The position numbers and the translations under genes were made by a program. A stretch of DNA of 64,000 bases from Gilliamella sp. N-G2 (GTDB taxonomy: Bacteria; Pseudomonadota; Gammaproteobacteria; Enterobacterales; Orbaceae). Shown in pieces: positions 19,403 through 29,614 of this stretch. How positions within the stretch are numbered: position 1 is the first letter of the stretch; each line of letters opens with the position of its first letter. The notes under the pieces were generated by a model. That model did no database searches. It saw nothing but the letters and a program-made list of their open reading frames with translations, and was not told the origin of the DNA. The stretch lies in assembly GCF_002142215.1 (NCBI RefSeq), contig NZ_NAST01000004.1, forward strand, positions 62,001 through 126,000, given 5' to 3'.

Positions 19403-20353
19403 TTAAAGCAAGGCGCCGATCATATCTTCAAGTTTACCCTGATCGACAGCAAAAGCACGAATTCCTTCAGCTAGTTTTTCCACTGCCATTGCATCACTGT
19501 TGTGTTGCCATCTAAATTCAGCTTCTGTCATTAATGCTGGACGTTCAACCACAGTTTGATTTGGATTTAATTTTCGCTCAACTGGTGCATTGGATTGTTG
19601 CATTTCTGCCAATAAATTAGGGGAAATTGTTAAACGGTCACAACCCGCCAACGCTAATATTTGATCAACTTTACGGAAGCTTGCTCCCATCACTATCGTT
19701 TTATAACCATGTTGCTTATAATAGTTATAAATATTACGAACAGATACCACTCCAGGATCTTGATCGGCAACATAAGGCTCAATCGGTTTCTTCGCTTGAT
19801 ACCAATCATAAATACGACCAACAAATGGTGAAATAAGAAATGCATTTACTTCAGCACAAGCGCGCGCTTGTGCAAATGAAAACAGTAAGGTTAAATTGCA
19901 GTTAATTCCCTCTTTTTCTAACACTTCTGCCGCTTTAATTCCTTCCCAAGTGGAAGCAATTTTGATTAAAATCCGTGATTTATCAATCCCTTTTTGTTGA
20001 TATAGTTCAATAATTCTGCGGGCTTTTTCTATACAACCTTGTTTATCAAACGACAATCGCGCATCGACTTCGGTTGAAATTCGACCCGGTACAGTTTTTA
20101 ATATTTCAGCACCGATATTTACTGCTACTTGATCACAGGCATTAACTAATTGTTGTTCTTTATTGCCACCAAGTTTTTTCGCAGTTTCAACAGCAGAATC
20201 AATTAAATAACGATATTGAGGAAGTTGAGCAGCTTTTAAAACAAGAGAGGGATTGGTGGTTGCATCTTCTGGAGAAAACTGTTTAATTGAATCTATATCA
20301 CCAGTATCGGCAACCACAACGGTTAACTTTTTAAATTCATCTAATTGACTCAT
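19403..20353 (-). CDS. talB: Transaldolase
   Basis: Transfers dihydroxyacetone units between sedoheptulose-7-phosphate and glyceraldehyde-3-phosphate. The 316-residue protein matches E. coli TalB in length and sequence: [25 protein letters not shown], the Schiff-base Lys131 in [12 protein letters not shown], and [16 protein letters not shown] lies 9 bases before the ATG. This is the intact counterpart of the decayed copy at 15806-16664. A possible CRP site lies about 335 bases upstream. Confidence 0.97.
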   Translation of the reverse strand: MSQLDEFKKLTVVVADTGDIDSIKQFSPEDATTNPSLVLKAAQLPQYRYLIDSAVETAKKLGGNKEQQLVNACDQVAVNIGAEILKTVPGRISTEVDARLSFDKQGCIEKARRIIELYQQKGIDKSRILIKIASTWEGIKAAEVLEKEGINCNLTLLFSFAQARACAEVNAFLISPFVGRIYDWYQAKKPIEPYVADQDPGVVSVRNIYNYYKQHGYKTIVMGASFRKVDQILALAGCDRLTISPNLLAEMQQSNAPVERKLNPNQTVVERPALMTEAEFRWQHNSDAMAVEKLAEGIRAFAVDQGKLEDMIGALL

Positions 20354-20863
20354 ACTTCTAATTCCTCTACTACATGTTTTTTAAACATTGTTATAATAAC
20401 ATCTATTAAATAATAAAACGACAGGACAACGTCGTTTCAGTTAAGACTATTTTTACCAAATAATATAAACAAAATCTTAAATTAATAAGAGCAAACAAGC
20501 TAAAATATTTATAAATATCTTTATGATGGGGTATAAATAATGCATTTAATAATACCCTAATTAAGTTAAATGCAGTAATTTCTTTAAGCAATCTACCAAG
20601 GTTTATTATCTCTCCATAATTATTTACAAATGAACATAAGTTCATATTAATATCATTTGTTGTTTTGAGGTATAGATAAATTCAATTTTGTGATGTAGAT
20701 CTCAAAATTTATTCACAATTCATACTAACTAAAATTTTAATCTAGATAATATATACTCATCTAACTATTAAAATTGACAGAGTATAATCAAAAGTTAAAA
20801 TTAAGTACATTTGATTCAATAAAGGAAACAACTGATTGATTAATGCTATTAAAAGAAGATAAC
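20354..20863. other. Intergenic region upstream of talB
   Basis: 510 bases, very AT-rich. A 79-codon open frame at 20406-20645 has no recognisable features and I regard it as chance. The region should hold the talB promoter; it contains a CRP-like site (listed separately) and a small inverted repeat TGAAC-ATAA-GTTCA at 20631-20644. Confidence 0.5.
20686..20707. promoter_or_regulatory. Candidate CRP-cAMP binding site
   Basis: The core TGTGATGTAGATCTCA matches TGTGA-N6-TCACA with one mismatch in the right half, and the flanks are T-rich and A-rich as in strong sites. It lies in the region between feoC (which ends nearby) and talB, so talB is the likelier target, although the distance is large. 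Confidence 0.4.
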
Positions 20864-21100
20864 TTATTGAACCCAAACATAATTAGGATAAACGGTCAAA
20901 TTACAACTAATGCATGCCGAACACTGCTTACCTGCACATGTGAATAAATCATTATTAACTAATTTAATCACTCCTTTTTTCACCCAAAAATTAAGCATAG
21001 GTTCCGTGGCGCTTTCCGATAAACGAAAGTGACGAGCCACATCTTGTAAATTGACTCGTCCTTTTAACTGAACATAATCGCGGATAGATATTATTAACAT
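20864..21100 (-). CDS. feoC: FeoC-like [Fe-S]-dependent regulator
   Basis: Small winged-helix protein of 78 residues that accompanies FeoB in gammaproteobacteria. The N-terminal half fits a winged helix (IRDYVQLKGRVNLQDVARHF, then LNFWVKKGVIKLV). The C-terminal half has four cysteines, CAGKQCSACISC, as in FeoC proteins proposed to bind an iron-sulfur cluster. It is the last gene of feoABC, starting 18 bases after feoB. Family role is modulation of FeoB stability or activity; that is not shown by sequence. Confidence 0.85.
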   Translation of the reverse strand: MLIISIRDYVQLKGRVNLQDVARHFRLSESATEPMLNFWVKKGVIKLVNNDLFTCAGKQCSACISCNLTVYPNYVWVQ

Positions 21101-21118
21101 ATTAATGAATATTTAACA

Positions 21119-23437
21119 CTACTCACAACAAGCCGATTGTTTATGTGATTTTGGTGTAGGTAGCTGGTAATGATTAAAGCATGACAAACGTCCAAGTTTA
21201 CGCATAACGATAAATACACAAATAACCAATAAACCAATACCAGTTAGCCAATAGATTGCTGATGACGATTGGCCTAATAAACTAAATTGGTAATATACCG
21301 TTGCACATAACCAACCGATTACAAATGTCCAAACCGCAACAAACATCATCCATTTAAACCCGGCCTCACGATAAATTGTGCCCAATGCTGCTGCACACGG
21401 AGTATAAAGTAAAACAAAAATAAGATAAGCAATAGCAGATGTCGAAGTAACAAATGAACTGCTTATTTTAGATATCGTATTTGAATCGACGGACAATTGA
21501 TTTTGTACGCTTTTTACATCTTGATTGACACTAGACAAACCAAGCGGATCACCTATTGAACTGACTAAATCGATAAGATGGTTGGGAATGGTGGCAAAAG
21601 CTGACTTAATCCCACCATAAAACGAAAAATCTTCCTGTTCATGATGATCCATTGAATAAAGGGAATTTAACGTAGCAACCACCGATTCTTTAGCAAAAAT
21701 CCCAGTAAAAATACCAACGGTAGCTGGCCAATTTTGTTTATCGATTCCCATTGGGATAAATGCTGGTGTAACTTTCTGACCAATAGCTGATAACACCGAA
21801 TCATTGGAGTTTTCATGCCCAAAAGAGCCATCAACACCCCATGAATTTAAGACACTCAATATTGTCACCATTATCACTATCGCTTTTCCTGCTCGTAAAA
21901 CAAAGCTTTTCAAGCGTTGACAAGTAATTCGCAACATACTGCGTAGAGTTGGAATACGGTAAACAGGCATTTCCATAATAAATGGCGTTAATTCACCTTG
22001 AAGTAAGGTATTTTTTAAGATGAATCCCGTGAGCATCGCCACAAAAATCCCTAACAGATACAACATAAAAACCACGGTTGATGCATAATTAGGGAAAAAA
22101 ACGACAGCAAACAAAGCATAAATCGGTAAGCGTGCGCTGCAAGACATAAAAGGGATTAAACAAATAGATAAAATACGATCACGTGGGCTATCTAATGTTC
22201 TCGTTCCCATAATTGCTGGCACGCCACAACCAAACCCCATTAACATCGGCACAAAAGCTTTACCTGGTAATCCAATACATCGCATAAAACGATCAACAAT
22301 CATCGCAGCACGAGCTAAATAACCTGAATCCTCTAAGAACGACAAAACAAAAAACATCGCCGCAATCACAGGAATAAATGTCGACACTGTCGTAATACCA
22401 TTGCCCAGTCCGTCTGCTAAAATGGCCGTCAACCATGCCGGTGCATGTAACATATTTAAAAGATAAGCAAAACCATCAACGAAAATGGTACTAAATATAC
22501 CATCAAAAAAATCGACAAAAACCGTACCAAAATTAATCGCAACTAAAAACATGGTATACATTGCCAACAAAAATAATGGAATTCCAGTTATTCGTCCTAG
22601 AGCCAATTTATCTAATTTCTCAGTGATATTAATACTCGCCTCTCGCGGTTTATCGATCACCATTTTGTAAACAACGTCAATTGTATCGTAACGCGCGCTG
22701 GCAATAGCGACATCTATTTGATTATCGAAATTGACCGATAACAAACGACGACAAGTATCTAACTTTTCGTTTTCGACTAAATCTAATGAAGAATCAATAC
22801 TATTAAGCAATGCTTCTATCAATTGCCAACGATTGAATTGACGAATCGCACTTGTCGCAGGTAACTCAGTTAAATAACGATTAAAAATGGCTTGTGAATC
22901 AGAACTCAAGGTATCTATTGTTGGTGTTGCGGCTTTTAAATCCTGAGTACTAATTTCGATTTGCTGATAAAACTGAGTTAATCCCATCTTTTGTGTCGAT
23001 GAAATCGCCACAACCGGACAACCTAATACTTTGGCTAATCTTGTAATATTTAACTTCTCACCCATAGCTTGCAATGCATCAACCATATTAAGCACAATTA
23101 TCATCGGTACTTGCATATCAATTAACTGAAAAGTTAAATACAAGCTACGTTGCAAATTAGTGGCATCAATAACATTAACAATCAAGCTATTCTTATCAGT
23201 TAACAAAAACTGACGAGTAATAAATTCATCTTGCGCAACACCTGTGGGATCTGGCTCAACTGAATAAGTCCCCGGCAAATCCACAATATCATAATGTTTA
23301 TTTTGATAGTCAAACGTACCAGACTTATGCTCTACCGTCACGCCCGGCCAATTTCCAACACGCTGTTTTGAACCAGTTAACAAATTAAATAATGTGGTTT
23401 TACCACAGTTGGGGTTACCAATTAAGGCAATTTTCAT
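21119..23437 (-). CDS. feoB: Ferrous iron transporter FeoB
   Basis: Inner-membrane Fe(II) transporter with an N-terminal GTPase domain. G motifs in the 772-residue protein: G1 GNPNCGKTT (residues 7-15), G3 DLPGTYS, and G4 NMVD. The membrane part carries the Gate motifs of the family, with conserved Cys in GFGCGVPAIMGTRTL and FMSCSARLPIYALF, and LLYTPCAAALGTIYRE near the C-terminus. Length matches E. coli FeoB (773). Overlaps the end of feoA by four bases (ATGA), indicating translational coupling. Confidence 0.97.
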   Translation of the reverse strand: MKIALIGNPNCGKTTLFNLLTGSKQRVGNWPGVTVEHKSGTFDYQNKHYDIVDLPGTYSVEPDPTGVAQDEFITRQFLLTDKNSLIVNVIDATNLQRSLYLTFQLIDMQVPMIIVLNMVDALQAMGEKLNITRLAKVLGCPVVAISSTQKMGLTQFYQQIEISTQDLKAATPTIDTLSSDSQAIFNRYLTELPATSAIRQFNRWQLIEALLNSIDSSLDLVENEKLDTCRRLLSVNFDNQIDVAIASARYDTIDVVYKMVIDKPREASINITEKLDKLALGRITGIPLFLLAMYTMFLVAINFGTVFVDFFDGIFSTIFVDGFAYLLNMLHAPAWLTAILADGLGNGITTVSTFIPVIAAMFFVLSFLEDSGYLARAAMIVDRFMRCIGLPGKAFVPMLMGFGCGVPAIMGTRTLDSPRDRILSICLIPFMSCSARLPIYALFAVVFFPNYASTVVFMLYLLGIFVAMLTGFILKNTLLQGELTPFIMEMPVYRIPTLRSMLRITCQRLKSFVLRAGKAIVIMVTILSVLNSWGVDGSFGHENSNDSVLSAIGQKVTPAFIPMGIDKQNWPATVGIFTGIFAKESVVATLNSLYSMDHHEQEDFSFYGGIKSAFATIPNHLIDLVSSIGDPLGLSSVNQDVKSVQNQLSVDSNTISKISSSFVTSTSAIAYLIFVLLYTPCAAALGTIYREAGFKWMMFVAVWTFVIGWLCATVYYQFSLLGQSSSAIYWLTGIGLLVICVFIVMRKLGRLSCFNHYQLPTPKSHKQSACCE

Positions 23438-23673
23438 GCAGTTACCTCCACTTCAATAGCCGCAGCCTCATGACGACGCAAACAAAGCAAAAAACCACGA
23501 AGATTTATTTCAATTGGATCACCCAATGGCGCAATTCGCATAACAGTCAACTGACATCCGGGTGTCATGCCCATAGCTAAAAGTTTACGACGAAAAGGTA
23601 ACGATTCAGGTAACAAGCGTTTAATAACAGCCTCTCGTCCTGATGAAAGGTGATCAAGCGTAAATACAGACAT
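23434..23673 (-). CDS. feoA: Ferrous iron transport protein FeoA
   Basis: Small SH3-like cytoplasmic partner of FeoB. The protein (79 residues from MSVFTLDHL) has LLAMGMTPGCQLTVMRIAPLGDPIEINLRG split over two strands, the hallmark of FeoA. I place the start at the second of two adjacent ATG codons (23673), six bases from AGGA; 23676 is equally possible. First gene of feoABC; a weak Fur-box-like sequence lies about 50 bases upstream. Confidence 0.93.
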   Translation of the reverse strand: MSVFTLDHLSSGREAVIKRLLPESLPFRRKLLAMGMTPGCQLTVMRIAPLGDPIEINLRGFLLCLRRHEAAAIEVEVTA

Positions 23674-23723
23674 CATACTTCCTATCAAATACGGTTGTAT
23701 TTCAATAAATGCGACATTTTAAA

Positions 23724-23738
23724 AGATAATCATTCGCG
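23724..23738. promoter_or_regulatory. Weak Fur-box-like site upstream of feoA
   Basis: AGATAATCATTCGCG agrees with the 7-1-7 Fur consensus at about 10 of 14 positions; the left half (GATAAT) is strong and the right half poor. Position ahead of feoABC makes it plausible. Confidence 0.4.
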
Positions 23739-23876
23739 TTTTTAGCACTTAACTGCGAATAATGTGCAAAAAAAATCTAAAATAACCGAAAATTATCAAA
23801 TCAATAGGAAAAATCAAATATAACACTATAGAAAATTAAAAAATGGATAGATTGAGAGACTCAAAAACTCCTTTCT

Positions 23877-24251
23877 TCAACTTTTTTTATCTTTTGCAAA
23901 AGGCTCTTGTCTAAATCTCTTCAAAATAGTTTTAAAATTTTTATTAAGATGTTTAACTGCCATTATTGGATGGTAGATCATCATCCTTGGACCTGAATAG
24001 CGCATGACTTCTTTGATTCTTTGTTTGTAATCTTTGCGATAGCAATGTTTTGGACAAAGTTCGCAGGTAGTTTTTTTTTCTCCAAATCGGCACATGGTTA
24101 AACGCTGCATGGCATATTGTAATAAATCATTACATTCATCACATAACTGATTTTTCGTGGCATGGTGATTTTGGTGACAATAAAGGTTTATCATCACCTT
24201 TACAGTGGCTTTCTCTTGAGTTATTTTGGGTCCAGTATTGTTTGCAACCAT
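23877..24251 (-). CDS. Cysteine-rich protein of the 'nitrous oxide-stimulated promoter' family
   Basis: 124-residue cytoplasmic protein recognised by the pattern MINLYCHQNHH...CDECNDLLQYAMQRL, CRFGEKKTTCELCPKHCYRKDY, and VMRYSGPRMMIYHPIMAVKHL. The six to eight cysteines in CxxC-like pairs suggest a metal or iron-sulfur site, but the biochemical role of the family is not known and its name is historical. Start placed at the ATG at 24251; a TTG two codons earlier is possible. Divergent from the AroE-like gene. Proximity to feoABC may be coincidental, although both have metal-related features. Confidence 0.82.
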   Translation of the reverse strand: MVANNTGPKITQEKATVKVMINLYCHQNHHATKNQLCDECNDLLQYAMQRLTMCRFGEKKTTCELCPKHCYRKDYKQRIKEVMRYSGPRMMIYHPIMAVKHLNKNFKTILKRFRQEPFAKDKKS

Positions 24252-24323
24252 AATCAAATATACGTCGATTAAAAAAATGTTAGAATACGAATGTATTTAA
24301 TATGATCACAAGGATTTTGACTA

Positions 24324-25154
24324 ATGGCAAGAATTATCAATAAAGATACAACCCTTTGTATGTCACTTTCAGCAAGACCAAGTAATTTTGGTACTCGCTT
24401 TCATAATTATTTATATGAAAAATTAGACTTAAATTATGTCTATAAAGCATTCACCACCAATAATTTAAAAGATGCAATTTATGGCATCAAAGCACTATCG
24501 ATTCGTGGTTGTGCAATTTCAATGCCTTATAAACAAGCTTGTATTGAATTTATTGACGAATTGGATGTATCAGTACAATCTATTCAAGCGGTCAATACCA
24601 TTGTTAATACCGACCACTATCTGAAAGCCTATAACACTGATTATATTGCTGTTGAGAAGCTGATTAAAGCCAATCATATTAGTAACAATACACCATTTGT
24701 TTTAAAAGGTAGCGGTGGGATGGCAAATGCTGTAATTGGTGCTTTTTATGATGCTGGTTTTAAGCATGGAATTGTCTGTGCGCGAAATCAGCAGAAAGGC
24801 CAAGCTTTAGCTGAGCGTTATCATTACAAATGGCTCAAGGATGAATCAACCATTACTCCTGAACAAGCAAAATTAATTATCAATGTTACCCCAATTGGTA
24901 TGCAAGGGGGTATTGAGGCTGACCAGCTATCGTTTAGTGAAGCAATGATTAATCAAGCGGATATTATATTTGATGTAGTCGCCCTACCGGTTGAGACACC
25001 ACTGATAAAATATGCCAAAAAGTTAAATAAAACCATTATTTCTGGGGCTGATGTTGCTATATTACAAGCGGTTGAACAATTTATTTTATACACTGGAGTA
25101 ATACCTAGTGATGAATTAATCAAGCAAGCAGGTGAATTTGCTAGACAAGGGTAA
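24324..25154 (+). CDS. Shikimate dehydrogenase-like protein (HI0607 / SDH-L type)
   Basis: AroE-fold oxidoreductase of 276 residues in the branch known from Haemophilus HI0607, which is distinct from AroE and YdiB. Visible elements are the substrate-binding LSARPSNFGTRFHNYLY, the catalytic Lys in SMPYKQACIEF, the paired Asp in YLKAYNTDYIAV, and a nucleotide-binding loop KGSGGMANAVIGAF where AroE has GAGGA. In vitro such proteins oxidise shikimate slowly, and the physiological substrate is unclear. Start has AAGGA upstream (cacaaggattttgactaATG). An inverted repeat AAAGGGTT / AACCCTTT lies 31 bases beyond the stop but lacks a T tract. Confidence 0.85.
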   Translation: MARIINKDTTLCMSLSARPSNFGTRFHNYLYEKLDLNYVYKAFTTNNLKDAIYGIKALSIRGCAISMPYKQACIEFIDELDVSVQSIQAVNTIVNTDHYLKAYNTDYIAVEKLIKANHISNNTPFVLKGSGGMANAVIGAFYDAGFKHGIVCARNQQKGQALAERYHYKWLKDESTITPEQAKLIINVTPIGMQGGIEADQLSFSEAMINQADIIFDVVALPVETPLIKYAKKLNKTIISGADVAILQAVEQFILYTGVIPSDELIKQAGEFARQG

Positions 25155-25381
25155 TTCAAATTAGTGATAAATGTCTAATTTACAAAAAGGGTTATTGCGA
25201 ACCCTTTCGTTAGCACGTTATTTCACGACAAAAAATTAAAATATCCAAACAAACTTGAATAAGTTTAATATCCCAAAAAGTGAGTCAATCTCTTTTTAGT
25301 TCAAACCAAATTAAGGAATGTGGTTTTCAACAATTCAAATTACTAAAAAATAATCTAAGCTATTAGATTCTAGTTTATTGA

Positions 25382-26338
25382 TTAAAAATATTGATAAAAA
25401 TCCTTATTAAAAATTTTACCTGCTCGACTAATATCAACCAAGTTTGGCATTGCGCTTCGCCCTCTTTTTTGCTTATTCTTAGCTGCAACAGATAAGTTGG
25501 CAAACAATAAAGTCTTTTGTAATGGCCAACCATAACTAATCCCATAAGCAAAAGCGCCTTGAAAAATATCACTTTCGGTCGTCTTATCAAACGATTGATT
25601 TTTAAAATTTGGAATAATGATTAACTGCTTATGATCAAGATATGCACATCCTTTTTCTCTTAAACGGATAATAATGATACCTTTAGTTAAATTGCGTAAT
25701 TTTTTTATTGCCCTTTTAATTTCTTCGCTGTTAGCAAACTTTTTTAATTTTAAAAAAGCACATGCGAATCGTTCGGTAACAATTAGATAATCTACATGTT
25801 GAGCTAGGTATAGGCTAGAATCAGACAAACTATCCATACTCATTATCACCTTAGTTTTAGGTAAATGGTTGATGATGTACTCACTTAATTCAGCTTCGTA
25901 CTCATCCATTAAAACAACAATATCGTGTTTATAGCCACTAACGGTTTGTATAAAACAATTTAGTTTATTCTTTTCAGTTTCAGTCAACTTTGGCGGTTTT
26001 GTTAACTTATGAGATATAACTGTCTGCGCTCCTGTCTGTTCATCAATGGTGATAGCTTCTAAGGGCGTAATCATTTTTTCAGAAAAAATAAATTGCTCAG
26101 TATTCACACCTGCATCTGTAAGTTCACACACAATTTGATTAGCATATGTATCGTCGTTTAAATGACTAATGTGATAAATACTTTCACCCCATAGTGCAAG
26201 CAAATAGGCTGTATTAGCACAAGAACCACCCCCACAACGGACAATTTTGTCGGACGGGATGGTACCACTTTGCTCAAAGTCAGATGAAGTAAAACAAACT
26301 AGATCTAAACAAGTAAAACCAACAGTAAGAATTGTCAT
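25382..26338 (-). CDS. PfkB-family sugar kinase with altered GAGD motif
   Basis: Ribokinase-fold protein of 318 residues. The N-terminal substrate side has CGGGSCANTAYLLALWGE, as in ketohexokinase/ribokinase relatives, and the C-terminal signature region reads DKTTESDIFQGAFAYGISYG. In active enzymes this is DTTGAGDxFxGAF: here the catalytic Asp is kept but the GAG that forms the anion hole is replaced by a shorter, acidic TES. The enzyme may have changed or lost activity. Stands alone on its strand, 451 bases downstream of ycaO. No neighbouring sugar gene indicates a substrate. Confidence 0.8.
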   Translation of the reverse strand: MTILTVGFTCLDLVCFTSSDFEQSGTIPSDKIVRCGGGSCANTAYLLALWGESIYHISHLNDDTYANQIVCELTDAGVNTEQFIFSEKMITPLEAITIDEQTGAQTVISHKLTKPPKLTETEKNKLNCFIQTVSGYKHDIVVLMDEYEAELSEYIINHLPKTKVIMSMDSLSDSSLYLAQHVDYLIVTERFACAFLKLKKFANSEEIKRAIKKLRNLTKGIIIIRLREKGCAYLDHKQLIIIPNFKNQSFDKTTESDIFQGAFAYGISYGWPLQKTLLFANLSVAAKNKQKRGRSAMPNLVDISRAGKIFNKDFYQYF

Positions 26339-26789
26339 CTTTTAGCCTCGATAAATAAATTAACTTAAAAAAACTAAAAATTGAAAAGGAGCAGCTATTT
26401 TTGATTTAATTTTGTTCGGTTAGGTTTAATTAATTATGCTAGCGATAAAACTATTAGAGAGAAAATGAATAACAATAAAGGAATTTCGCATATTGCTTTA
26501 ATTTAAGAAATAATGCCTTCAAAGCCTTTATTATGCTAAAAAGATCTATTATTTGGCTCACTAAATATAGAATAATCCGATTAAAGAATTATTTTATAAC
26601 AAGTAAATTACTTAATTTTGGTAACAAAGAATTTAAATTCTGCATCATATGCTTCAAATATAGCCCTTTTATTACTAAATATCAAATCCAAATCAGAATT
26701 AAAACATCAACAATAATGATTTTATTTCATTACTGATGATGAATATTAACACTTTAAATAATGATTGATCGTAATAAAAAGCAATTATT
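26339..26789. other. Intergenic region between PfkB-like gene and ycaO
   Basis: 451 bases of AT-rich sequence. The open frame at 26533-26736 (67 codons) has no recognisable protein character, no ribosome binding site and biased residues typical of AT-rich noise. The PfkB-gene promoter should lie at the left end. I see no RNA gene. Confidence 0.5.
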
Positions 26790-28553
26790 TTACATAGTTT
26801 GTTGTAATTTTTGATAGACTGATAAAAGTTTACTATGCATTACAAATTGATCCATTGGATTTCTGTCATTATGTTCTATGTTTATTAAATCAGATAACCC
26901 AAAAAATTGTTTTTTGGTAGTAGCATATAACCACATTTCATCAACACAAGCTTTTCCATACATTTTATTAAATGCAATTTGATAATCATTAAATTTATTA
27001 TCACCCCGTTCAATAATAAAATTAACTAAAGTTTGTAAACAACGATAAGCGCGATTGCGTTCAGGCGTGAAGATAGATTCATTCATTTCAATCGTCCAAT
27101 CAATCCATAGTCTTGCTTGTGGTAAATCACCTGCACCTAACGCTAACATGGCTTTTAACTCACCAATTCTTAAAGTTGACCATGCATTATCTTTACCCGT
27201 TGCAATACCCAGTAATTCACGTACTCTAGCAAAATCATCCAAACCTTCATCGTCAAATTGTTCAATAATCGCAAGTAATTGTTTTGCCGATCGTTTTTGA
27301 TTAGGAAGCGATAAGATCAGCTCGCGTAGATGAATAGCCATATTGTTGTTGGCGATCAATAGATCTTCAGGCGGATAGATTTCTGACATTCCAACCGCTA
27401 AAATACGGCAAGCATAAACTCCAAGATGCTGATAATCCATGATAAGAACTTCGATTTGATGACGTTTAAAAATGGCCATTAAATTGGCAAATTCATGTTC
27501 AGTCGTACCCGAAAAATCCCAATCCACAAATTCATAATCCGATTTTTCATTAAACATATCCCACGAAATTAAGCCACTTGAATCAATAAAATGGGTTTCT
27601 AAGTTACTTAAATCCGCTACATCAGCATTATCAAAACTTGGTGGTGAAAACACATCCAAATCTTTCAGGCTTCGGCCTTGTAATAGTTCAGTAACAGTTC
27701 GTTCGAGCGCCACACCAAAGTTGGGATGCGCTCCGAACGAAGCATAACTAGTTCCATTTTGTGGATTAAATAATACTACACAAATAACAGGAAATTGACC
27801 GCCCAATGACGCATCAAAACAGTAAATCGGAAAACCTTCTTGTTCAAGCGCATCAATTGCTGCTAACACAGATGGGTAGCGATTAAGCACCTCGGGAGGA
27901 ATAGTTGGCAAACTGATTGCTTCGGCTATAATCTTATTTTTTGTGTAACGCTCGAATATCTCTGACAAAGCTTGCACACGCGCTTCGTTTGGTGTATTCC
28001 CTGCTGACATTCCGTTGGAAGCATATAAATTAGCAATTAAGTTAACTGGCACATAAATAGTTTTACCATCGGATTGTTGCACAAATGGTAATGCACAAAT
28101 TCCACGTTCACCATTACTTGATTGTAGATCGATTAAGTCGGTCGCGGTTAATTCGTTATCAGGATCATAAAACTTCATTAACTTTGGCGATAACAATCCT
28201 TTTGGCAAGCTGTTATCTTTCGGTATCGCAAACCATCTTTCAGATGGATAATGAACAAATTCACCATTGGCGACTTTTTCTCCTAAATAAAAATCAGAAA
28301 AAAAGTAGTTAGTTGAAAGTCTTTCAAAATACTCACCAAGTGCCGATGCTAATGCAGCTTTTTTGCTGGCACCTTTACCATTCGCAAAACAGAGTGGGCA
28401 TTTAATATTTTGTATATGTACTGACCATACGTTAGGAACAGGATTAAGCCACGATGCCTCTTTAACAGATAAATCGTATTTATCCAGTTGTTGTTGAAAG
28501 TAGTTAATCGAATCTTCAAGTGCTGCATCTTTACCAGGAATGAATGTTTTCAT
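26790..28553 (-). CDS. ycaO: YcaO-domain protein YcaO
   Basis: ATP-dependent YcaO-superfamily enzyme, orthologous to E. coli YcaO (586 residues), linked there to RimO-dependent methylthiolation of S12. The 587-residue protein shows KDAALEDSINYFQQQL, NGKGASKKAALASALGEYFE with the ATP-binding Glu residues of the superfamily, NGMSAGNTPNEARVQALSEIFERY, and FGAHPNFGVALERTVTELLQGR, followed by a C-terminal TPR-like helical part (residues about 430-587). AAGG sits 10 bases before the ATG. It follows tsaD by 35 bases on the same strand. rimO lies about 15 kb away in this window, so both partners are present. Confidence 0.95.
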   Translation of the reverse strand: MKTFIPGKDAALEDSINYFQQQLDKYDLSVKEASWLNPVPNVWSVHIQNIKCPLCFANGKGASKKAALASALGEYFERLSTNYFFSDFYLGEKVANGEFVHYPSERWFAIPKDNSLPKGLLSPKLMKFYDPDNELTATDLIDLQSSNGERGICALPFVQQSDGKTIYVPVNLIANLYASNGMSAGNTPNEARVQALSEIFERYTKNKIIAEAISLPTIPPEVLNRYPSVLAAIDALEQEGFPIYCFDASLGGQFPVICVVLFNPQNGTSYASFGAHPNFGVALERTVTELLQGRSLKDLDVFSPPSFDNADVADLSNLETHFIDSSGLISWDMFNEKSDYEFVDWDFSGTTEHEFANLMAIFKRHQIEVLIMDYQHLGVYACRILAVGMSEIYPPEDLLIANNNMAIHLRELILSLPNQKRSAKQLLAIIEQFDDEGLDDFARVRELLGIATGKDNAWSTLRIGELKAMLALGAGDLPQARLWIDWTIEMNESIFTPERNRAYRCLQTLVNFIIERGDNKFNDYQIAFNKMYGKACVDEMWLYATTKKQFFGLSDLINIEHNDRNPMDQFVMHSKLLSVYQKLQQTM

Positions 28554-28588
28554 TTAAATAAAACCTTCTTTAATATAATTTGAAAAAT

Positions 28589-29614
28589 TTATTTGCTATT
28601 AAGTTCACTTAGTGGCCATCTAGGTTTAACCTCAATAGCTAGATCGACAAATTGGGATGCTTTAAGATGAATCATACCAGCATAAGCTATCATCGCACCA
28701 TTATCAGTACAAAATTCTAAACGTGGATAATAAACTTGTCCTTTACGTTGAGCCATAAGCTCAGCGAGTTGGCGACGTAAAGTTTTATTAGCACTCACTC
28801 CACCAGCAATAACCAATCGATTAAAGCCTGTTTGATCTAAAGCTCGACGTGACTTTATTAATAAAGTATCAACTAAAGCATCTTCAAATGCCTTAGCTAT
28901 ATCGGCTCTGGTTTGATCATCAAGATCCTGACCACAACTCTGTTGATGAATGGTATTTGCTGCAGCTGTTTTAAGCCCTGAAAAGCTAAAATCTAAGCCG
29001 GGTCTATCTGTCATCGGTCTAGAAAAACGGAACCGTGTTGCATCACCAAGTTCAGCTAATTTCGATAATTTGGCTCCACCGGGATAATCAAGACCTAACA
29101 ATTTAGCTGTTTTATCAAATGCTTCCCCAGCAGCATCATCAATTGATTCACCCAGTAATTGATATTGGCCAACACCCGTTACTTTAATTAACTGAGTATG
29201 TCCGCCTGACACTAACAAAGCTACAAATGGAAACTCGGGAGGATTATCTTCTAGCATAGGAGCTAATAAGTGACCTTCCATGTGATGCACAGCAATAGCT
29301 GGTACGCCCCATGCATAAGCTAGTGAACGTCCAATAGATGCACCAACCATTAAAGCGCCAATCAAACCAGGACCTGCAGTATACGCCACACCATCAATAT
29401 CACTGGCACGTAAATTAGCCTCTTTTAGTGCAGCTTGTATCAATGGTACAGTTTTACGAATATGATCTCGAGAAGCCAGTTCTGGTACAACCCCACCATA
29501 ATCAGCGTGTAATTTAATTTGCGAATAGAGCTGATTGGCAATAAGTCCATGCTTATCATCATAAATAGCAATGCCAGTTTCATCGCACGATGTTTCAATA
29601 CCTAAAATCTTCAT
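28589..29614 (-). CDS. tsaD: tRNA N6-threonylcarbamoyladenosine transferase TsaD
   Basis: Transfers threonylcarbamoyl to A37 of ANN-decoding tRNAs together with TsaB and TsaE. ASKHA-fold protein of 341 residues with [10 protein letters not shown] at the N-terminus, the metal-binding HHMEGHL near residue 110, SGGHTQL, and the nucleotide-binding [13 protein letters not shown]. The start codon overlaps the yacG stop by one base (TAATG), so the two are translationally coupled. In E. coli tsaD sits elsewhere next to rpsU; here it extends the coaE-zapD-yacG run. Confidence 0.97.
   Translation of the reverse strand: MKILGIETSCDETGIAIYDDKHGLIANQLYSQIKLHADYGGVVPELASRDHIRKTVPLIQAALKEANLRASDIDGVAYTAGPGLIGALMVGASIGRSLAYAWGVPAIAVHHMEGHLLAPMLEDNPPEFPFVALLVSGGHTQLIKVTGVGQYQLLGESIDDAAGEAFDKTAKLLGLDYPGGAKLSKLAELGDATRFRFSRPMTDRPGLDFSFSGLKTAAANTIHQQSCGQDLDDQTRADIAKAFEDALVDTLLIKSRRALDQTGFNRLVIAGGVSANKTLRRQLAELMAQRKGQVYYPRLEFCTDNGAMIAYAGMIHLKASQFVDLAIEVKPRWPLSELNSK

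Noticed and set aside
20406-20645. 79-codon open frame upstream of talB
   Set aside because: No ribosome binding site, no recognisable domain, AT-rich noise composition, and it lies in the expected promoter region.
25186-25207. Inverted repeat AAAGGGTT / AACCCTTT after the AroE-like gene as a terminator
   Set aside because: The stem is good but no T tract follows, so I did not list it as a Rho-independent terminator.
26533-26736. 67-codon plus-strand open frame between the PfkB-like gene and ycaO
   Set aside because: Residue content (Ile, Lys, Phe, Tyr) is that of random AT-rich DNA, and there is no start signal.
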